A program made the translations under genes and the position numbers. DNA of 49,577 nt from the NCBI GenBank assembly GCA_003168255.1, contig PMSU01000041.1, positions 1 to 49,577 of the forward strand, written 5' to 3'. The notes below the pieces were generated by a model. It worked only from the letters and a program-made list of their open reading frames with translations. It made no database searches and was not told where the DNA came from. Positions 16,934 to 26,987 of this stretch are shown here, in pieces (position 1 is the first letter of the stretch; each line of letters starts with the position of its first letter). The stretch comes from Actinomycetota bacterium (GTDB taxonomy: Bacteria; Actinomycetota; Actinomycetes; Streptosporangiales; Streptosporangiaceae).

Positions 16934-18499
16934 CTAGCCTGCGCCCGGACCGTCGGCAGACGGCGCTAGCGGTGCGGCCGTGTCCACGGGCAGATCGACC
17001 ACGACCAGGGTGCCACCACCGGGGCGATCGGTGATCTCCAGGGTGCCGCCGAGTTCCGCGACCACAAGCGTCCGTACGATCTGGAGGCCGAGGCTAGTAG
17101 TCGAATTCAGGTCGAACCCCTCGGGCAGCCCGACTCCGCTATCCGCGACCATGACCGTGAGCTTGCCGGGGCGCCGCCGGGCCGTCACCTGGAGGCTCTC
17201 CCGGCCTGGACTGCCTGGCGGATCCGAACCGTCGGCCGCCTGCGGCGCGGATGCGCGGGCGGGGACGTCCTGGCCGAGACCGTGCTGAAGGGCGTTTTGC
17301 AGCAGCTCGGTCAGCACCATCGCGAGCGGTGTGGCCACCGCCGACGGCAGCCGGCCGAAGGTGCCGGTGAGCTGCGGCGTGACACCGAGTTCTGGCGCGG
17401 ACACCTCGACGGCCATCATGACGACGCGCCCGGCGATGTCGTCGAAGTCGACGACCTCGTCGGGCGTGAGCGAGAGCGTCTCGTGCACGACCGCGATCGA
17501 GCCGACCCGGCGGACCGCCTCCTCGAGTGCCGCCCGCGCCTCTGGCTCGGAGAGCCTGCGCGCCTGAAGCCTGAGCAGCGCGGCCACGGTCTGGAGGTTG
17601 TTCTTCACCCGGTGATGGATCTCCCTGATGGTCGCGTCCTTCGAGAGCAGCTCGCGCTCACGGCGCCGCAACTCGGTCACGTCCCGCACCAGGATGAGCG
17701 CCCCGGTGCGGGAGCCACCGACCACCAGCGGGATCGCCCGCAGCTGGACGACCGAGCCGTTCCCCTCCACCTCGGTCTCACGGGGGCGGCGGCCGGTCGC
17801 CACGACCATGAGCGAATCGTCCATCGGCTCGTCGGGTGCGCACAGCCGCGCCGTCACCGGCCCGAGCTCTGACCCCACCAGATCTGCGGTGAGGCCGAGC
17901 CTGCGGTACGCGGAAAGGGCGTTGGGGCTGGCGTACCTGACCCGTCCCGCGCGGCCGAGCCGGAGCAGCCCGTCGCCCACCCGCGGCGACCTGGTGAGGA
18001 TGGACTCTTCGCCGGGAAACGGGAAGGTTCCCTCGGCCACCATCCTGGCAAGATCGTCCGCACCCCGCAGATAGGTCATTTCAAGCCGGCTCGGGGTACG
18101 GGCGGAGTTGAGGTTGGTGCTCCGCTCGATCACGGCGATGACCTGGCCGTCGCGGGTGACCGGGATGGTCTCGGACCGGACCGGCACGCCTGTCGTCCAG
18201 TCCGGGTCACCTTCGCGGCAGACCCGCCGCTGGGCGAGGGCGGCCTCGAGCAGCGGGCGCTGCGATGCCCTGATCCGAAGCCCGACCACATCGTCATGGA
18301 CCGCCGTCGGTCCCGTGGTCGGCCGCATCTGCGCGATCGCCAGCCAGCCGTTCCCATCGCGCACCGGCGCCCACAGGATCAGGTCAGCGAACGACAGGTC
18401 TGCGATCAGCTGCCAGTCGGACACCAGCGCGTGCAGCCACTCCACGTCGGCCCCGGTGAGCACGGTGTGGCGCTTGGCCAGGTCGGAAAGCGTGGGCAC
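16934..18499 (-). CDS. pdtaS: Sensor histidine kinase PdtaS
   Basis: A 521-residue cytosolic kinase. The order is the PdtaS GAF domain (1-150: TLSDLAKRHTVLTGADVEWLHALVSDWQLIADLSFADLILW), a PAS domain (~165-290), HisKA_2 with the phospho-acceptor in IREIHHRVKNNLQTVAALLRLQARR, and an HATPase domain (LTELLQNALQHG, VADSGVGLPEGFDLN, LGLQIVRTLV). A Pro/Ala/Ser-rich insert of ~30 residues splits the ATPase lid region (DVPARASAPQAADGS). In mycobacteria PdtaS signals to the ANTAR antiterminator PdtaR, which is not in this window. GTG 18499 gives the conserved start. It is convergent with whiB1, as in M. tuberculosis. Confidence 0.94.
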   Translation of the reverse strand: MPTLSDLAKRHTVLTGADVEWLHALVSDWQLIADLSFADLILWAPVRDGNGWLAIAQMRPTTGPTAVHDDVVGLRIRASQRPLLEAALAQRRVCREGDPDWTTGVPVRSETIPVTRDGQVIAVIERSTNLNSARTPSRLEMTYLRGADDLARMVAEGTFPFPGEESILTRSPRVGDGLLRLGRAGRVRYASPNALSAYRRLGLTADLVGSELGPVTARLCAPDEPMDDSLMVVATGRRPRETEVEGNGSVVQLRAIPLVVGGSRTGALILVRDVTELRRRERELLSKDATIREIHHRVKNNLQTVAALLRLQARRLSEPEARAALEEAVRRVGSIAVVHETLSLTPDEVVDFDDIAGRVVMMAVEVSAPELGVTPQLTGTFGRLPSAVATPLAMVLTELLQNALQHGLGQDVPARASAPQAADGSDPPGSPGRESLQVTARRRPGKLTVMVADSGVGLPEGFDLNSTTSLGLQIVRTLVVAELGGTLEITDRPGGGTLVVVDLPVDTAAPLAPSADGPGAG

Positions 18500-18552
18500 G
18501 CCGTCATCATCCCACCGTCGGCGGCAACTGGCGGGCCTGACAGGATGCGCAC

Positions 18553-19773
18553 ATGCCCGACGCGCGCGACCCGCTGCTCCTACTGCGCGCTGCCGGCGCG
18601 GCCCGCGAGGCGGCTGGCCTGCGGCGCGTCCTGCGGCCGCGCGCCGCTGGCCAGGACGGAGAGGTCGACCTGGCTTCCAACGACTACCTGGGCCTGGCGG
18701 CAAATCCCGTGGTTGCGCAGGCCGCCGCGGCGGCCGCCATCACGTGGGGGGCCGGCGCTACCGGGTCCCGCCTCGTCACCGGCAGCACCGAGCTGCACGC
18801 CCGTCTGGAGCGGGCGCTGGCCGACTTCTGCGATGCCCCGGCCGCGCTGGTGTTCTCCTCTGGCTACCTGGCTAACCTGGCGACAGTCACGGCGCTCACC
18901 AGCGCGCTGTCGGCCGGCCCGGCGGCACCGCCGGGTGGACCGGGCGCCGACCACCGCCGCGCTGCCCTCGTGGTCTCGGACGCCGCCAACCATGCCTCGC
19001 TGATCGACGCGTGCCGGCTGTCCCATGCGCGGATCGAGATCACCCCGCACCTCGACGTGGCCGCCGTCGCCGCCGCGCTCGCGGGGCGGACGGAACCCGC
19101 CGCCCTGGTGATCACCGAGTCCGTCTTCTCCGTGGACGGCGATCTCGCCCCGCTGGCCGACCTGCACCGGGCTGTCCGGGCGCACGGCGCGCTGCTCGTG
19201 ATCGACGAGGCGCATGCCCTGGGCGTGCTCGGGCCGGCTGGGCGCGGGGCCGCCCATGCCGCGGGCCTGGCCGGCGAGCCGGACGTGGTCCGGACGCTGA
19301 CGCTGTCGAAGTCCCTGGCCACGCAGGGCGGCGCCGTGGTCGGCCGCGATGAGGTGATCCAGACGCTGATTGACACCGGGCGGTCGTTCATCTTCGACAC
19401 CGGTCTGGCCCCGCCGTGCGCCGGCGCGGCGCTGGCCGCCCTCGAGGTGATCGCGGCTGACGGGAATCTTGGCCACCGCACCAGGGCGAACGCGCTGCGG
19501 ATCGCGGAGATGGCCACTGACCTGGGCCTGCGGGCGTCCCGGCCCGCGGCCGGTGTGGTCAGCGTGATCCTGGGTAGTCCAGAGGCGGCTGCCTCGGCAC
19601 AGCAAACCTGTGCCCGGCATGGAGTGCGCACCGGATGCTTCCGGCCGCCTTCGGTTCCTGCTGGGCGCTCTTGCCTGCGGCTCGCGGCCCGTGCCACCCT
19701 GACCGAACGCGACTTCGCCGCCGTGTCGCGAGCGCTGGCCGCGGTCCGCCAGCACGTCCGGATGCGTGCGTGA
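18553..19773 (+). CDS. bioF: 8-amino-7-oxononanoate synthase
   Basis: A 406-residue PLP enzyme of the alpha-oxoamine synthase family. It condenses pimeloyl-thioester with alanine, the first dedicated ring-forming step of biotin synthesis. Motifs are [84 protein letters not shown] and the PLP-lysine motif [18 protein letters not shown] 18553 lies 53 bases from divergent pdtaS, so the operon promoter must be in or near that gap. It is followed after 17 bases by the GntR gene, then bioD and bioB. No bioA is present. Confidence 0.94.
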   Translation: MPDARDPLLLLRAAGAAREAAGLRRVLRPRAAGQDGEVDLASNDYLGLAANPVVAQAAAAAAITWGAGATGSRLVTGSTELHARLERALADFCDAPAALVFSSGYLANLATVTALTSALSAGPAAPPGGPGADHRRAALVVSDAANHASLIDACRLSHARIEITPHLDVAAVAAALAGRTEPAALVITESVFSVDGDLAPLADLHRAVRAHGALLVIDEAHALGVLGPAGRGAAHAAGLAGEPDVVRTLTLSKSLATQGGAVVGRDEVIQTLIDTGRSFIFDTGLAPPCAGAALAALEVIAADGNLGHRTRANALRIAEMATDLGLRASRPAAGVVSVILGSPEAAASAQQTCARHGVRTGCFRPPSVPAGRSCLRLAARATLTERDFAAVSRALAAVRQHVRMRA

Positions 19774-19790
19774 GCCGGAAGGAGATCACC

Positions 19791-20552
19791 GTGACCGCAT
19801 CCCCGGTGATGCACCGGACCGGCGACCTCCCGGCGGAAGAGCCGGGGCGGCCGCTGCCCAAGTATTACGCCGTGAAGCAGCGGCTGCTCGAGCTCACCGC
19901 CGCGATGGGCCCAGGCTCCCCAGTCCCGCCCGAGCGGGAGCTTGCCCGGCAGTACGGGACCTCCCGAACCACCGTTCGGCAGGCCCTGTCCGAGCTGGTC
20001 ATAGAGGGTCGGCTGCGGCGGATCCAGGGCCGGGGCACGTTCGTGGCCAAGCCAAAGGTCGCCCAGGTGCTCGAGCTGGCCAGCTACACAGAGGGCATGC
20101 GGGCGCACGGGCTACAGCCCAGGACGTCCATCCTCGAGATCGGGTACGTCACGGCGGACGAGCACCTGGCCGACTTGCTCGGCATCAGGACCGGCGGGCG
20201 TGCGCTGCGCGTCCACCGGCTCAGGCTCGCCGACGGCGAGCCGATGTCGATCGACACCTCGTACCTGCCGGCCCGGCGGTTTCCCGGGCTGCGCAGGCAG
20301 CTCGACCGCCATTCGTCGCTGTACGAGACGCTGACCGCCAGCTATGGCGTCCAGCTAGCCGAGGCCGAGGAGACGATCGAGACCGTGCTGGCAGGCCCGG
20401 AGGACGCGCGGCTGCTCGGGGTGGACGTGGGCCTGCCGCTGCTGCTGCTGTCCAGGCACGCCTTCGATGTGGACGGGAGCCCGGTTGAGTGGGCCCAGTC
20501 CTGGTACCGCGGCGACAGGTACAAGTTCGTGACCAGACTGCGCCGTCAGTGA
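19791..20552 (+). CDS. GntR/HutC family regulator with UTRA domain, inside the biotin operon
   Basis: A 253-residue regulator. The winged helix (res ~25-90) reads [66 protein letters not shown]. The UTRA effector domain follows ([87 protein letters not shown]). GTG 19791 is chosen because GGAAGGAG stands 7 bases upstream; upstream residues are bioF in another frame. It lies 17 bases after bioF and its stop overlaps the bioD start, so it belongs to the operon. A role in biotin control is inferred from position only; relatives elsewhere are sugar or amino-sugar regulators. Confidence 0.9.
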   Translation: MTASPVMHRTGDLPAEEPGRPLPKYYAVKQRLLELTAAMGPGSPVPPERELARQYGTSRTTVRQALSELVIEGRLRRIQGRGTFVAKPKVAQVLELASYTEGMRAHGLQPRTSILEIGYVTADEHLADLLGIRTGGRALRVHRLRLADGEPMSIDTSYLPARRFPGLRRQLDRHSSLYETLTASYGVQLAEAEETIETVLAGPEDARLLGVDVGLPLLLLSRHAFDVDGSPVEWAQSWYRGDRYKFVTRLRRQ

Positions 20553-21319
20553 GCATCCTGGTCGTCAGCGGCACCGGTACCGGCGTGGGCAAGACGGTGG
20601 TCACCGCGGCGCTGGCCGCGGTTGCCCGTGCGGCCGGCACCGAGGTCGCGGTGGTGAAGCCAGTCCAGACTGGTCTGGCCGTCGGGGTGGCCGGCACGGG
20701 CGGGGTGACCGGGACTGGCGGGGTGACCGGGATGGGGGGCGACCTGGAGGAGGTACGTCGTCTTGCCGGGGTTACCGACCTGCACGAGCTGGCCAGGTTT
20801 CCTGACCCGCTGTCGCCCGAGGCCGCCGCCAGGGCCGCCGGCCTGCCGCCGCTGGATCTTCGCGACGCAGCCGGTTACATCGGCGACCTGTCGCGGGCCA
20901 GGGGCCTGGTCCTGGTCGAGGGTGCGGGCGGGCTGCTTGTCCGCTACGACCCGGCGGGTGCCACGATCGCCGACCTGGCCACGCTGCTCGATGCGAGGGT
21001 CCTCGTCGTCACCGAGCCGGGACTCGGCACGCTCAACCACACGGCGCTGACCCTGGAGGCGCTGGCTGCCCGCGGGCTGACCCTCGCTGGCGTGGTCCTC
21101 GGCTGCTGGCCGGCCGAGCCAGGGCAGGCTGAAGTCAGCAACCTGATCGACCTTGAAACGATTATCGGCGGCCCCATTGCCGGCGCGCTGCCCGGTGGCT
21201 GCGGCCTGGCCACCCCGGCCGAGTTTCTCGCGATGGCGAGAGCTGGGCTGGCGCCTGGGCTTGGCGGCTGTTTTGATCCGGCACTATTGAGAGAGGCGGC
21301 CGGGCGGTTGCCGGATTGA
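20549..21319 (+). CDS. bioD: Dethiobiotin synthetase
   Basis: A 256-residue P-loop protein that closes the ureido ring of dethiobiotin from 7,8-diaminopelargonate, CO2 and ATP. The motifs are [18 protein letters not shown] (P-loop), [41 protein letters not shown] and [19 protein letters not shown] Gly/Thr-rich slippage insert ([19 protein letters not shown]) lies around residue 50, where other BioDs have a short loop. GTG 20549 overlaps the GntR stop (GTGA). Confidence 0.93.
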   Translation: MSILVVSGTGTGVGKTVVTAALAAVARAAGTEVAVVKPVQTGLAVGVAGTGGVTGTGGVTGMGGDLEEVRRLAGVTDLHELARFPDPLSPEAAARAAGLPPLDLRDAAGYIGDLSRARGLVLVEGAGGLLVRYDPAGATIADLATLLDARVLVVTEPGLGTLNHTALTLEALAARGLTLAGVVLGCWPAEPGQAEVSNLIDLETIIGGPIAGALPGGCGLATPAEFLAMARAGLAPGLGGCFDPALLREAAGRLPD

Positions 21320-21338
21320 GCAAGCGGAGGCTACCCAC

Positions 21339-22337
21339 GTGACCGATGACATCCTCGATGTTGCGCGACAGCAGGTGCTCGCCGAGGGGCGCGGCCTGGA
21401 CGAGGCGCAGGTGCTCAGCTGCCTGCTGCTGCCCGACGAACGGCTTGGTGAGCTGCTCGCGCTGGCTCACGAGGTGCGGATGCGGTGGTGCGGGCCGGAA
21501 GTGGAGGTCGAGGGCATCATTTCCGTCAAGACCGGCGGGTGTCCAGAAGACTGCCACTTTTGTTCTCAGTCCGGGCGCTTCGAGTCGCCTGTGCGTTCGG
21601 TATGGCTGAATATTTCCGAACTCGTCGAGGCAGCTAAATCGACCGCGGAAACCGGCGCGACCGAGTTTTGCATTGTCGCGGCGGTTCGCGGCCCGGACGA
21701 GCAGCTGATGGCCCAGGTCGGGGATGCCATCGTGGCGATCAAGGAAGCTGTCGACATCAACATCGCCTGCTCGCTCGGCATCCTGGAGCCGGCCCAGGTG
21801 GACAGCCTGGCGGCAATGGGCGTGCATCGTTACAACCACAACCTGGAGACCGCGCGGTCGTTCTTCGGGCAGGTGGTGACCACGCACAGCTGGGAGGAGC
21901 GGCTAGCCACCTGCCAGCTTGTCCGGTCGGCCGGGATGGAGCTGTGCTGCGGCGGGATCATCGGCATGGGCGAGAGCCTGCCGCAGCGAGCCGAGCTGGC
22001 TGTCCAGCTCGCGGCGCTTGGTCCGCACGAGGTGCCGCTCAATTTCCTGAACCCGCGGCCGGGCACGCCGCTGGCCGACCGCCCGATGCTGTCTGGCACG
22101 GATGCGCTGCGGACGATCGCGGCATTCCGGCTGGCGCTGCCCGGCACGGTGCTGCGATACGCCGGCGGGCGCGAGCTGACCCTCGGCGACCTGGGCACCG
22201 AGGCGGGGATGCTCGGCGGGATCAACGCCATCATCGTGGGTAACTACCTCACCACCCTCGGCCGGGCGGCGCAGGACGACCTCGACATGCTGGCCAAGCT
22301 GCGGATGCCGGTCAAGGCGCTGTCGGAGACGCTGTAA
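21339..22337 (+). CDS. bioB: Biotin synthase (radical SAM)
   Basis: A 332-residue radical SAM enzyme that inserts sulfur into dethiobiotin. The SAM-cluster motif is [13 protein letters not shown] (C-x3-C-x2-C). Further Cys for the auxiliary cluster lie in [11 protein letters not shown] and NIACSLGIL, with [20 protein letters not shown] and [11 protein letters not shown] as usual. GTG 21339 follows GCGGAGG, 19 bases after bioD. Mycobacterial-type BioBs need the helper BsaP; the matching gene lies 6.5 kb downstream in this window at 28882. Confidence 0.95.
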   Translation: MTDDILDVARQQVLAEGRGLDEAQVLSCLLLPDERLGELLALAHEVRMRWCGPEVEVEGIISVKTGGCPEDCHFCSQSGRFESPVRSVWLNISELVEAAKSTAETGATEFCIVAAVRGPDEQLMAQVGDAIVAIKEAVDINIACSLGILEPAQVDSLAAMGVHRYNHNLETARSFFGQVVTTHSWEERLATCQLVRSAGMELCCGGIIGMGESLPQRAELAVQLAALGPHEVPLNFLNPRPGTPLADRPMLSGTDALRTIAAFRLALPGTVLRYAGGRELTLGDLGTEAGMLGGINAIIVGNYLTTLGRAAQDDLDMLAKLRMPVKALSETL

Positions 22338-22366
22338 CTGGCTGTTGCCGCTGGGGCTGGGTGGTG

Positions 22367-24607
22367 TCAGGAGTACTGCTCCGCGAGGAGGAAGGTGTCT
22401 CCTGTGCTGTCTTCGTAATAGCCGACAGCCGTGCAGTAGATGGTGGACGGGCACGACAGGCTGACCAGATCGGTGGCGATCGACCCGGCTGGGATCACGG
22501 TGGTCAGCACCCCCCAGCTTGAGCCGTTCCACGCCTCGGCCAGCATCTTTGCGTGGTGGTGCTTGTATATGAAGCCCACGGCGGTGCACTGGCCTGAGGA
22601 CTCGCACGATACGCTCGCCAGCGCGGTCTGCTTCGCCTTGGCCAGCGGCGGGGTGGCGTGCGGCGTCCAGGTGGTGCCGTTCCAGATCTCCGACAGGGCG
22701 ACGGCGCGGGACCCTTGATCGTAGCCGCCCACGGCCATGCAGGCCGTGGCGGAGCTGCACGATACCCCGCTGAGAACTCCGTCGGTGGTACCGCTCACGT
22801 TGGTGACTGGCTGGATCGTCCAGCTCGTGCCGTTCCAGGACTCAGTCAGCAGGGTGTAACTCGGGGTGAGGTAATTGCCCACGGCGATGCACTGGCTGGC
22901 GGAGGTACACGACACGCTTTCGAGCGCGCTGCTGGTCGTCCCGGCGGGATCCGGAGTGGTCTGGAGCTTCCAGCTGGTGCCGTTCCAGGTCTCTGAGAAC
23001 GTCAGCTGGGTCCCGTCAGGCTTGGCGTAGAAGCCCACGGCCATGCACGCGGTCCCGGACGTGCAGGAAACGCTGATCAGGTAGCTCTTGGTCGCGTGCT
23101 GGACATTGGGCGTGCTCTGGACTGTCCAGGTGGTGCCGTTCCAGCGTTCGGCCAGCGTGACGAGCTTGCCGTTCTTTGAGTAGTCCCCCACGGCGGTACA
23201 GGCCTTCGCCGCTGTGCACGACACTCCGGACAGGTAGCTGACTGTCGGGTTGGGGGTGCTCTCGATCGTCCAGCTAGTGCCGTTCCAGCCCTCGACCACT
23301 GGCTCGAAGACGCTGCCGCTGGCCTCGAAGTTCCCGACCGCGGTGCAGGCGGTCGCGGACGTGCACGACACGCTCCCGAAGTCGTCGGAGAGCGAGCCGG
23401 CCGGATTGGGCGGATCCTGCAACTGCCACTTCAGGCTGAACACCTCCGCGAGTGCGCGATAGCCATCGACCGGGTCGTGATAGCTGCCGACCGCGGTGCA
23501 CGCGGTCGCGGACACGCACGACACGTCGCTCAGATAGGACGAGTCGTAGGAGGTCGTTATGTTGATGGCCTGGACTTTCCAGCTCGTGCCGTTCCACGCT
23601 TCCGCCGCGGCGTTGCCTACCCCCTCGTGGTAGGAGATGCCCACGGCGGTACAGGCGGTCGAGGACGAGCAGGACACCCGGCTCAGGCCGGGGCGGGTGC
23701 CGCCCTGCGGCTTGGCGATGGTCTGAAGTGACCAGGTACTGCCGTCCCAGCCCTCCGCGAAGCCCGATCCCACCGCGACGCAGGCGGTCGCCGACGAGCA
23801 CGAGATGCCGTCGAGCCCGGCGCTGACCGACCCCGCTGGATTGGGGGTTGTCTGTATCGTCCAGGTCGAGCCGTTCCATGCCTCCGCGAGCGTTACCGTG
23901 TCGGTGCCGTTGTAGTAGTCGCCCACGGCGATGCAAGAGGTCCCGGAGGTGCACGAGATGCCGTCGAGCTGGGTGTCGACCGCGCCCGCTGGGCTGGGGA
24001 TGGCCTGGATCGCCCAGTGCGAGCCGTTCCATCGCTCGGCGAGCATCGAGGTGCTGGTGCCGTCCGAAGAGGTGCCTACGGCGGTACATGCGTGCATGGA
24101 CGAGCACGAGACGGCTTCGAGCTGCGCGGTGGTGGCGCCGGCCGGGTTAGGGCTGGACCGCAGTGTCCAGCCGTCGTTGAGAACCTCCGTGAGGGTCACC
24201 GTGTCGGTGCCGTTGTAATAGTCGCCAACGCCGATGCACTGGAGGTTTGACTGGCAGGAGATGCCGTTGAACTCATCGCTCGTCGCGCCGGCGGGCTCGG
24301 GAGTGCTCCAGATTTCCCAGCCTGAGCTGGTGTGCATCTCGGCCAGGACGTGGTTGCCCGTTGAGTTGGACGAACTGCCCACGGCTTCGCACGAGGTCGC
24401 GGACGAGCACGATACGCCGTTGAACTGCCAGGCACTGGCGCCCGACGGGGCGGGCGTGTCCGACATCATCCAGCTCTCCGCGGCGGCCGCCTGCGCCGCC
24501 ACGAGTACTGCGGGTACGACAATCGCCCCCACCAGCACCACCCGGGCAACACCCGTGCGACGGGTAGCCTTCTTGATTTTCTCTGTCACGCTCGACACAG
24601 GCCTCAT
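22367..24607 (-). CDS. Secreted Cys-rich repeat protein, predicted tandem double seven-bladed propeller
   Basis: A signal peptide (VVLVGAIVVPAVLVAAQAAAA) is followed by fourteen modules, each with an SC-x6-C-AVG pair and most with an E-x-WNGtsW strand. Modules 1-7 cover residues ~45-395, and the seventh ends in LAEVFSLKW rather than WNGTSW, marking a domain border. Modules 8-14 cover ~400-746. Modules 8-14 match the single-propeller protein at 6138-7319 in order, for example FEASGSVFE, ESTPNPTVSYLSGVSC, HATKSYLISVSC and the final IYCTAVGYY. No catalytic site, anchor or sorting signal is seen. The start is ATG 24607 or GTG 24598. It is convergent with bioB and may share an extracellular role with its upstream neighbour (inference). 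Confidence 0.8.
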   Translation of the reverse strand: MRPVSSVTEKIKKATRRTGVARVVLVGAIVVPAVLVAAQAAAAESWMMSDTPAPSGASAWQFNGVSCSSATSCEAVGSSSNSTGNHVLAEMHTSSGWEIWSTPEPAGATSDEFNGISCQSNLQCIGVGDYYNGTDTVTLTEVLNDGWTLRSSPNPAGATTAQLEAVSCSSMHACTAVGTSSDGTSTSMLAERWNGSHWAIQAIPSPAGAVDTQLDGISCTSGTSCIAVGDYYNGTDTVTLAEAWNGSTWTIQTTPNPAGSVSAGLDGISCSSATACVAVGSGFAEGWDGSTWSLQTIAKPQGGTRPGLSRVSCSSSTACTAVGISYHEGVGNAAAEAWNGTSWKVQAINITTSYDSSYLSDVSCVSATACTAVGSYHDPVDGYRALAEVFSLKWQLQDPPNPAGSLSDDFGSVSCTSATACTAVGNFEASGSVFEPVVEGWNGTSWTIESTPNPTVSYLSGVSCTAAKACTAVGDYSKNGKLVTLAERWNGTTWTVQSTPNVQHATKSYLISVSCTSGTACMAVGFYAKPDGTQLTFSETWNGTSWKLQTTPDPAGTTSSALESVSCTSASQCIAVGNYLTPSYTLLTESWNGTSWTIQPVTNVSGTTDGVLSGVSCSSATACMAVGGYDQGSRAVALSEIWNGTTWTPHATPPLAKAKQTALASVSCESSGQCTAVGFIYKHHHAKMLAEAWNGSSWGVLTTVIPAGSIATDLVSLSCPSTIYCTAVGYYEDSTGDTFLLAEQYS

Positions 24608-24761
24608 CCCCATAATGAGCAATTATCATGATTTGGCAAAGTTTGTAAGGTTTTGCGGCAAAGTCGGCACCGCTGCTGCCGACCGGCGTCGGGCGGGTAG
24701 CCGCCGCGGCGCCTGCCGGCCGGCGTCGGCCGGGGCCGGCCGCGGGTTCGCGAGTGGTCGG
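24608..24761. other. Gap between the two double-propeller genes
   Basis: The part nearest 24608-24660 is A/T-rich (promoter side of the gene at 22367-24607) and contains GATAATTGCTC on the minus strand. GATAATTGCCC also occurs before the single-propeller gene (6088-6098). The part at 24680-24745 is almost pure G/C with many overlapping GCCGGC inverted repeats and could terminate the gene at 24762-26987. Confidence 0.4.
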
Positions 24762-26987
24762 TTACGAATATTGCTCGGCCACGGCGGTCAGGTAGTGCTG
24801 GCTGTTGCTGTAGTACCCGACGGCAGTGCAGTCGATCCCGGAGAGGCACGACACCCCGGTCAGCTCGCTGCCCTTCGACCCGGGTGGGGTCACGGTGTTC
24901 TGCACTCCCCACTTTGTGCCGCTCCATTGCTCAGCCAGCAGGGTCGGGTGGTTATGGCCGGACTTGGTCAGCTCGCCCACGGCGGTGCACGGGCCCACCG
25001 CGGTGCACGACACGCTGACGAGCTCGCTGCTCTTCGCCGCCGATAGCGGCGGGGTGCTGTGCAGCGTCCAGCTGGTGCCGTTCCAAAACTCTGACAGCGT
25101 GACCTCGGTGGAACCGTCGTTGTAGCTGCCTACGGCGAGGCAGTCGCTCGCGGACATGCAGGACACGCCATTGAGCGTGGCCCCGGTGCTGCCAGCCGGG
25201 TCATCCGTGCTCTGGATCGTCCATTTCGTGCCGTTCCAGGACGCGGCCAGCGTTCCAGCGAGGCCGGCCCCCACGGCCGTGCATGCGGTGGCGGATGCGC
25301 ACGACACGCTATGGATCCCGCTGCCGGCCTGCGCGGGGATGGTCTTGACGGTCCAGCTGGTGCCGTTCCAGATATCCGCGATCGTCTCCGCATTGTTGGA
25401 TGAGTCGCTCGCGGTTCCCACGGCCACGCACGCGGTCGCCGATGCGCACGACACGCCGGTGAGCTGGCCGTCCGTCTTACCCGAGGGGTTGGGCACGCTC
25501 TGGACCGTCCAGCTCGTGCCGTTCCACCGCTCTGCCAGCGGCTCAACCTGGTTGTCCGCGGTGTCACTCCCCACGGCGGTACACGCCTTCGCGGCGGTGC
25601 ACGACACCGCTCGCAGGTCGGCGACGGTGGGATTGGGGATGCTTCCCGTCGTCCAGCTATCGCCATTCCAGAGTTCAGTGAAGTCCATGAGGCCGGGGTT
25701 TTCACCCACGTAGCTCGCGACGGCCATGCAGGCGTTCGCGGACGTGCATGACACATCCTGAATGCTGTCTCCGACCGCTCCCGACGGGACGGGGGTGGTC
25801 TGGATCTGCCATTGCACGGCCACCGTCTCCACCAGCGCGCGGTTGCCATCGACCGGGTCGTGATAGGTGCCGACCGCGGTGCACGTGGCGGGGTACGAGC
25901 ACGACACGTCGGCCAGGTACGCGGTGTCATAGGAGCTGCCGACGTTGACCTGCTCGAACTTCCAGCTCGTGCCGTTCCAGATCTCCGCGGCGGTGTTGCC
26001 GACCCCTTGGATGTAGTGCTGGCCCACGGCGGTACATGTGGTCGCGGACGTGCAGGACACCTTGAACAGGTCGGGAATCGTGCCCTGCTGGGGCTTGGCG
26101 AACGTCTGCTGCGACCAGGTGGTGCCGTTCCAGCGCACCGCCATGGCCCCAGGTCCCACTGCGGTGCAGGCGGTCGCCGACGTGCACGAGACGCCGCTCA
26201 GCCCGCTATAGGCGGAGTAGTTGGGGGTGGACTGTATCGTCCAGCTGGATCCGTTCCAGGTCTCCGCGAGCGTCGAGGTGCCGGTGCCCTCGCTGTAGTC
26301 GCCCACGGCTACGCAATCGGTCGCGGAGAGGCATGAGATGCCATTGAGCTCGCTTTGGACCGCGCCGGCCGGGACGGACGGGGTCAGCAACGTCCAGTCG
26401 AAGCCGTGCAAGGTTGCCGCGAACAGCTGCTCGCCGCTGCCGTCGGTGCTGTCGGAATAGGTGCCGACGGCGATGCAGGCATTCGCCGAAGGGCACGAGA
26501 CCGCCGTGAGCTCACTCGTGGCGGCCCCCGGTGGGACGGGAGTGGAATCTAGCGCCCAGTACCCCGACCCATCCCAGTGTTCGGCGAGCGGCACTTCGTT
26601 GCTGCCGTTGACGTAGTCACCCACGGCCGTGCAGTTGGTCGCGGTGGGGCACGAGATGGCGTTGAGTTCGCTGCTGGTCGCGCCCTCCGGCTCGACTCCG
26701 CTGACAACTGCCCAGCTGGAACCCTGGCGTTGTTCGGTCAGGACGTGGTTGTCGAACGACTGGTCGGTATAGCTCCCGACGGCCATGCACTCGCTGTCTG
26801 ACTGACATGACACGCCGTTAAACTGCCAGCTGGTAGCGCCTGTCGGGCCGGGCGTGAACTGCTGGGTCCAGCTTGCGGCGGACGCCGCCTGGGCCGCCAC
26901 GAGCACGGCCGGCAAGGCAATCGCCGCCACAAGCGAAGCCCGGGCAACACCGGCACGCCGGAACACTTTGTTTCTCATGCCCAACAT
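24762..26987 (-). CDS. Secreted Cys-rich repeat protein, second predicted double seven-bladed propeller
   Basis: A 741-residue protein with signal peptide VARASLVAAIALPAVLVAAQAASA and fourteen SC-x6-C modules (first SCQSDSEC, last SCLSGIDC). Blade order corresponds to the neighbouring paralogue in both halves. Both have a short fifth blade without the usual loop (ACTAVGPGAMAVRWNGTTW), the sequence (H/Q)GVGN(A/T)AAE in blade 6, and YHDPVDGxRAL in blade 7, followed by a border without WNG. Sequence identity is moderate, so the duplication is not recent. The upstream 150 bases are A/T-rich. The start is ATG 26987 or ATG 26978. Function unknown; secreted and probably disulfide-stabilised. Confidence 0.8.
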   Translation of the reverse strand: MLGMRNKVFRRAGVARASLVAAIALPAVLVAAQAASAASWTQQFTPGPTGATSWQFNGVSCQSDSECMAVGSYTDQSFDNHVLTEQRQGSSWAVVSGVEPEGATSSELNAISCPTATNCTAVGDYVNGSNEVPLAEHWDGSGYWALDSTPVPPGAATSELTAVSCPSANACIAVGTYSDSTDGSGEQLFAATLHGFDWTLLTPSVPAGAVQSELNGISCLSATDCVAVGDYSEGTGTSTLAETWNGSSWTIQSTPNYSAYSGLSGVSCTSATACTAVGPGAMAVRWNGTTWSQQTFAKPQQGTIPDLFKVSCTSATTCTAVGQHYIQGVGNTAAEIWNGTSWKFEQVNVGSSYDTAYLADVSCSYPATCTAVGTYHDPVDGNRALVETVAVQWQIQTTPVPSGAVGDSIQDVSCTSANACMAVASYVGENPGLMDFTELWNGDSWTTGSIPNPTVADLRAVSCTAAKACTAVGSDTADNQVEPLAERWNGTSWTVQSVPNPSGKTDGQLTGVSCASATACVAVGTASDSSNNAETIADIWNGTSWTVKTIPAQAGSGIHSVSCASATACTAVGAGLAGTLAASWNGTKWTIQSTDDPAGSTGATLNGVSCMSASDCLAVGSYNDGSTEVTLSEFWNGTSWTLHSTPPLSAAKSSELVSVSCTAVGPCTAVGELTKSGHNHPTLLAEQWSGTKWGVQNTVTPPGSKGSELTGVSCLSGIDCTAVGYYSNSQHYLTAVAEQYS

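Noticed and set aside
18580..19755. A 391-codon minus-strand frame opposite bioF
   Set aside because: Shadow frame of bioF with low-complexity composition.
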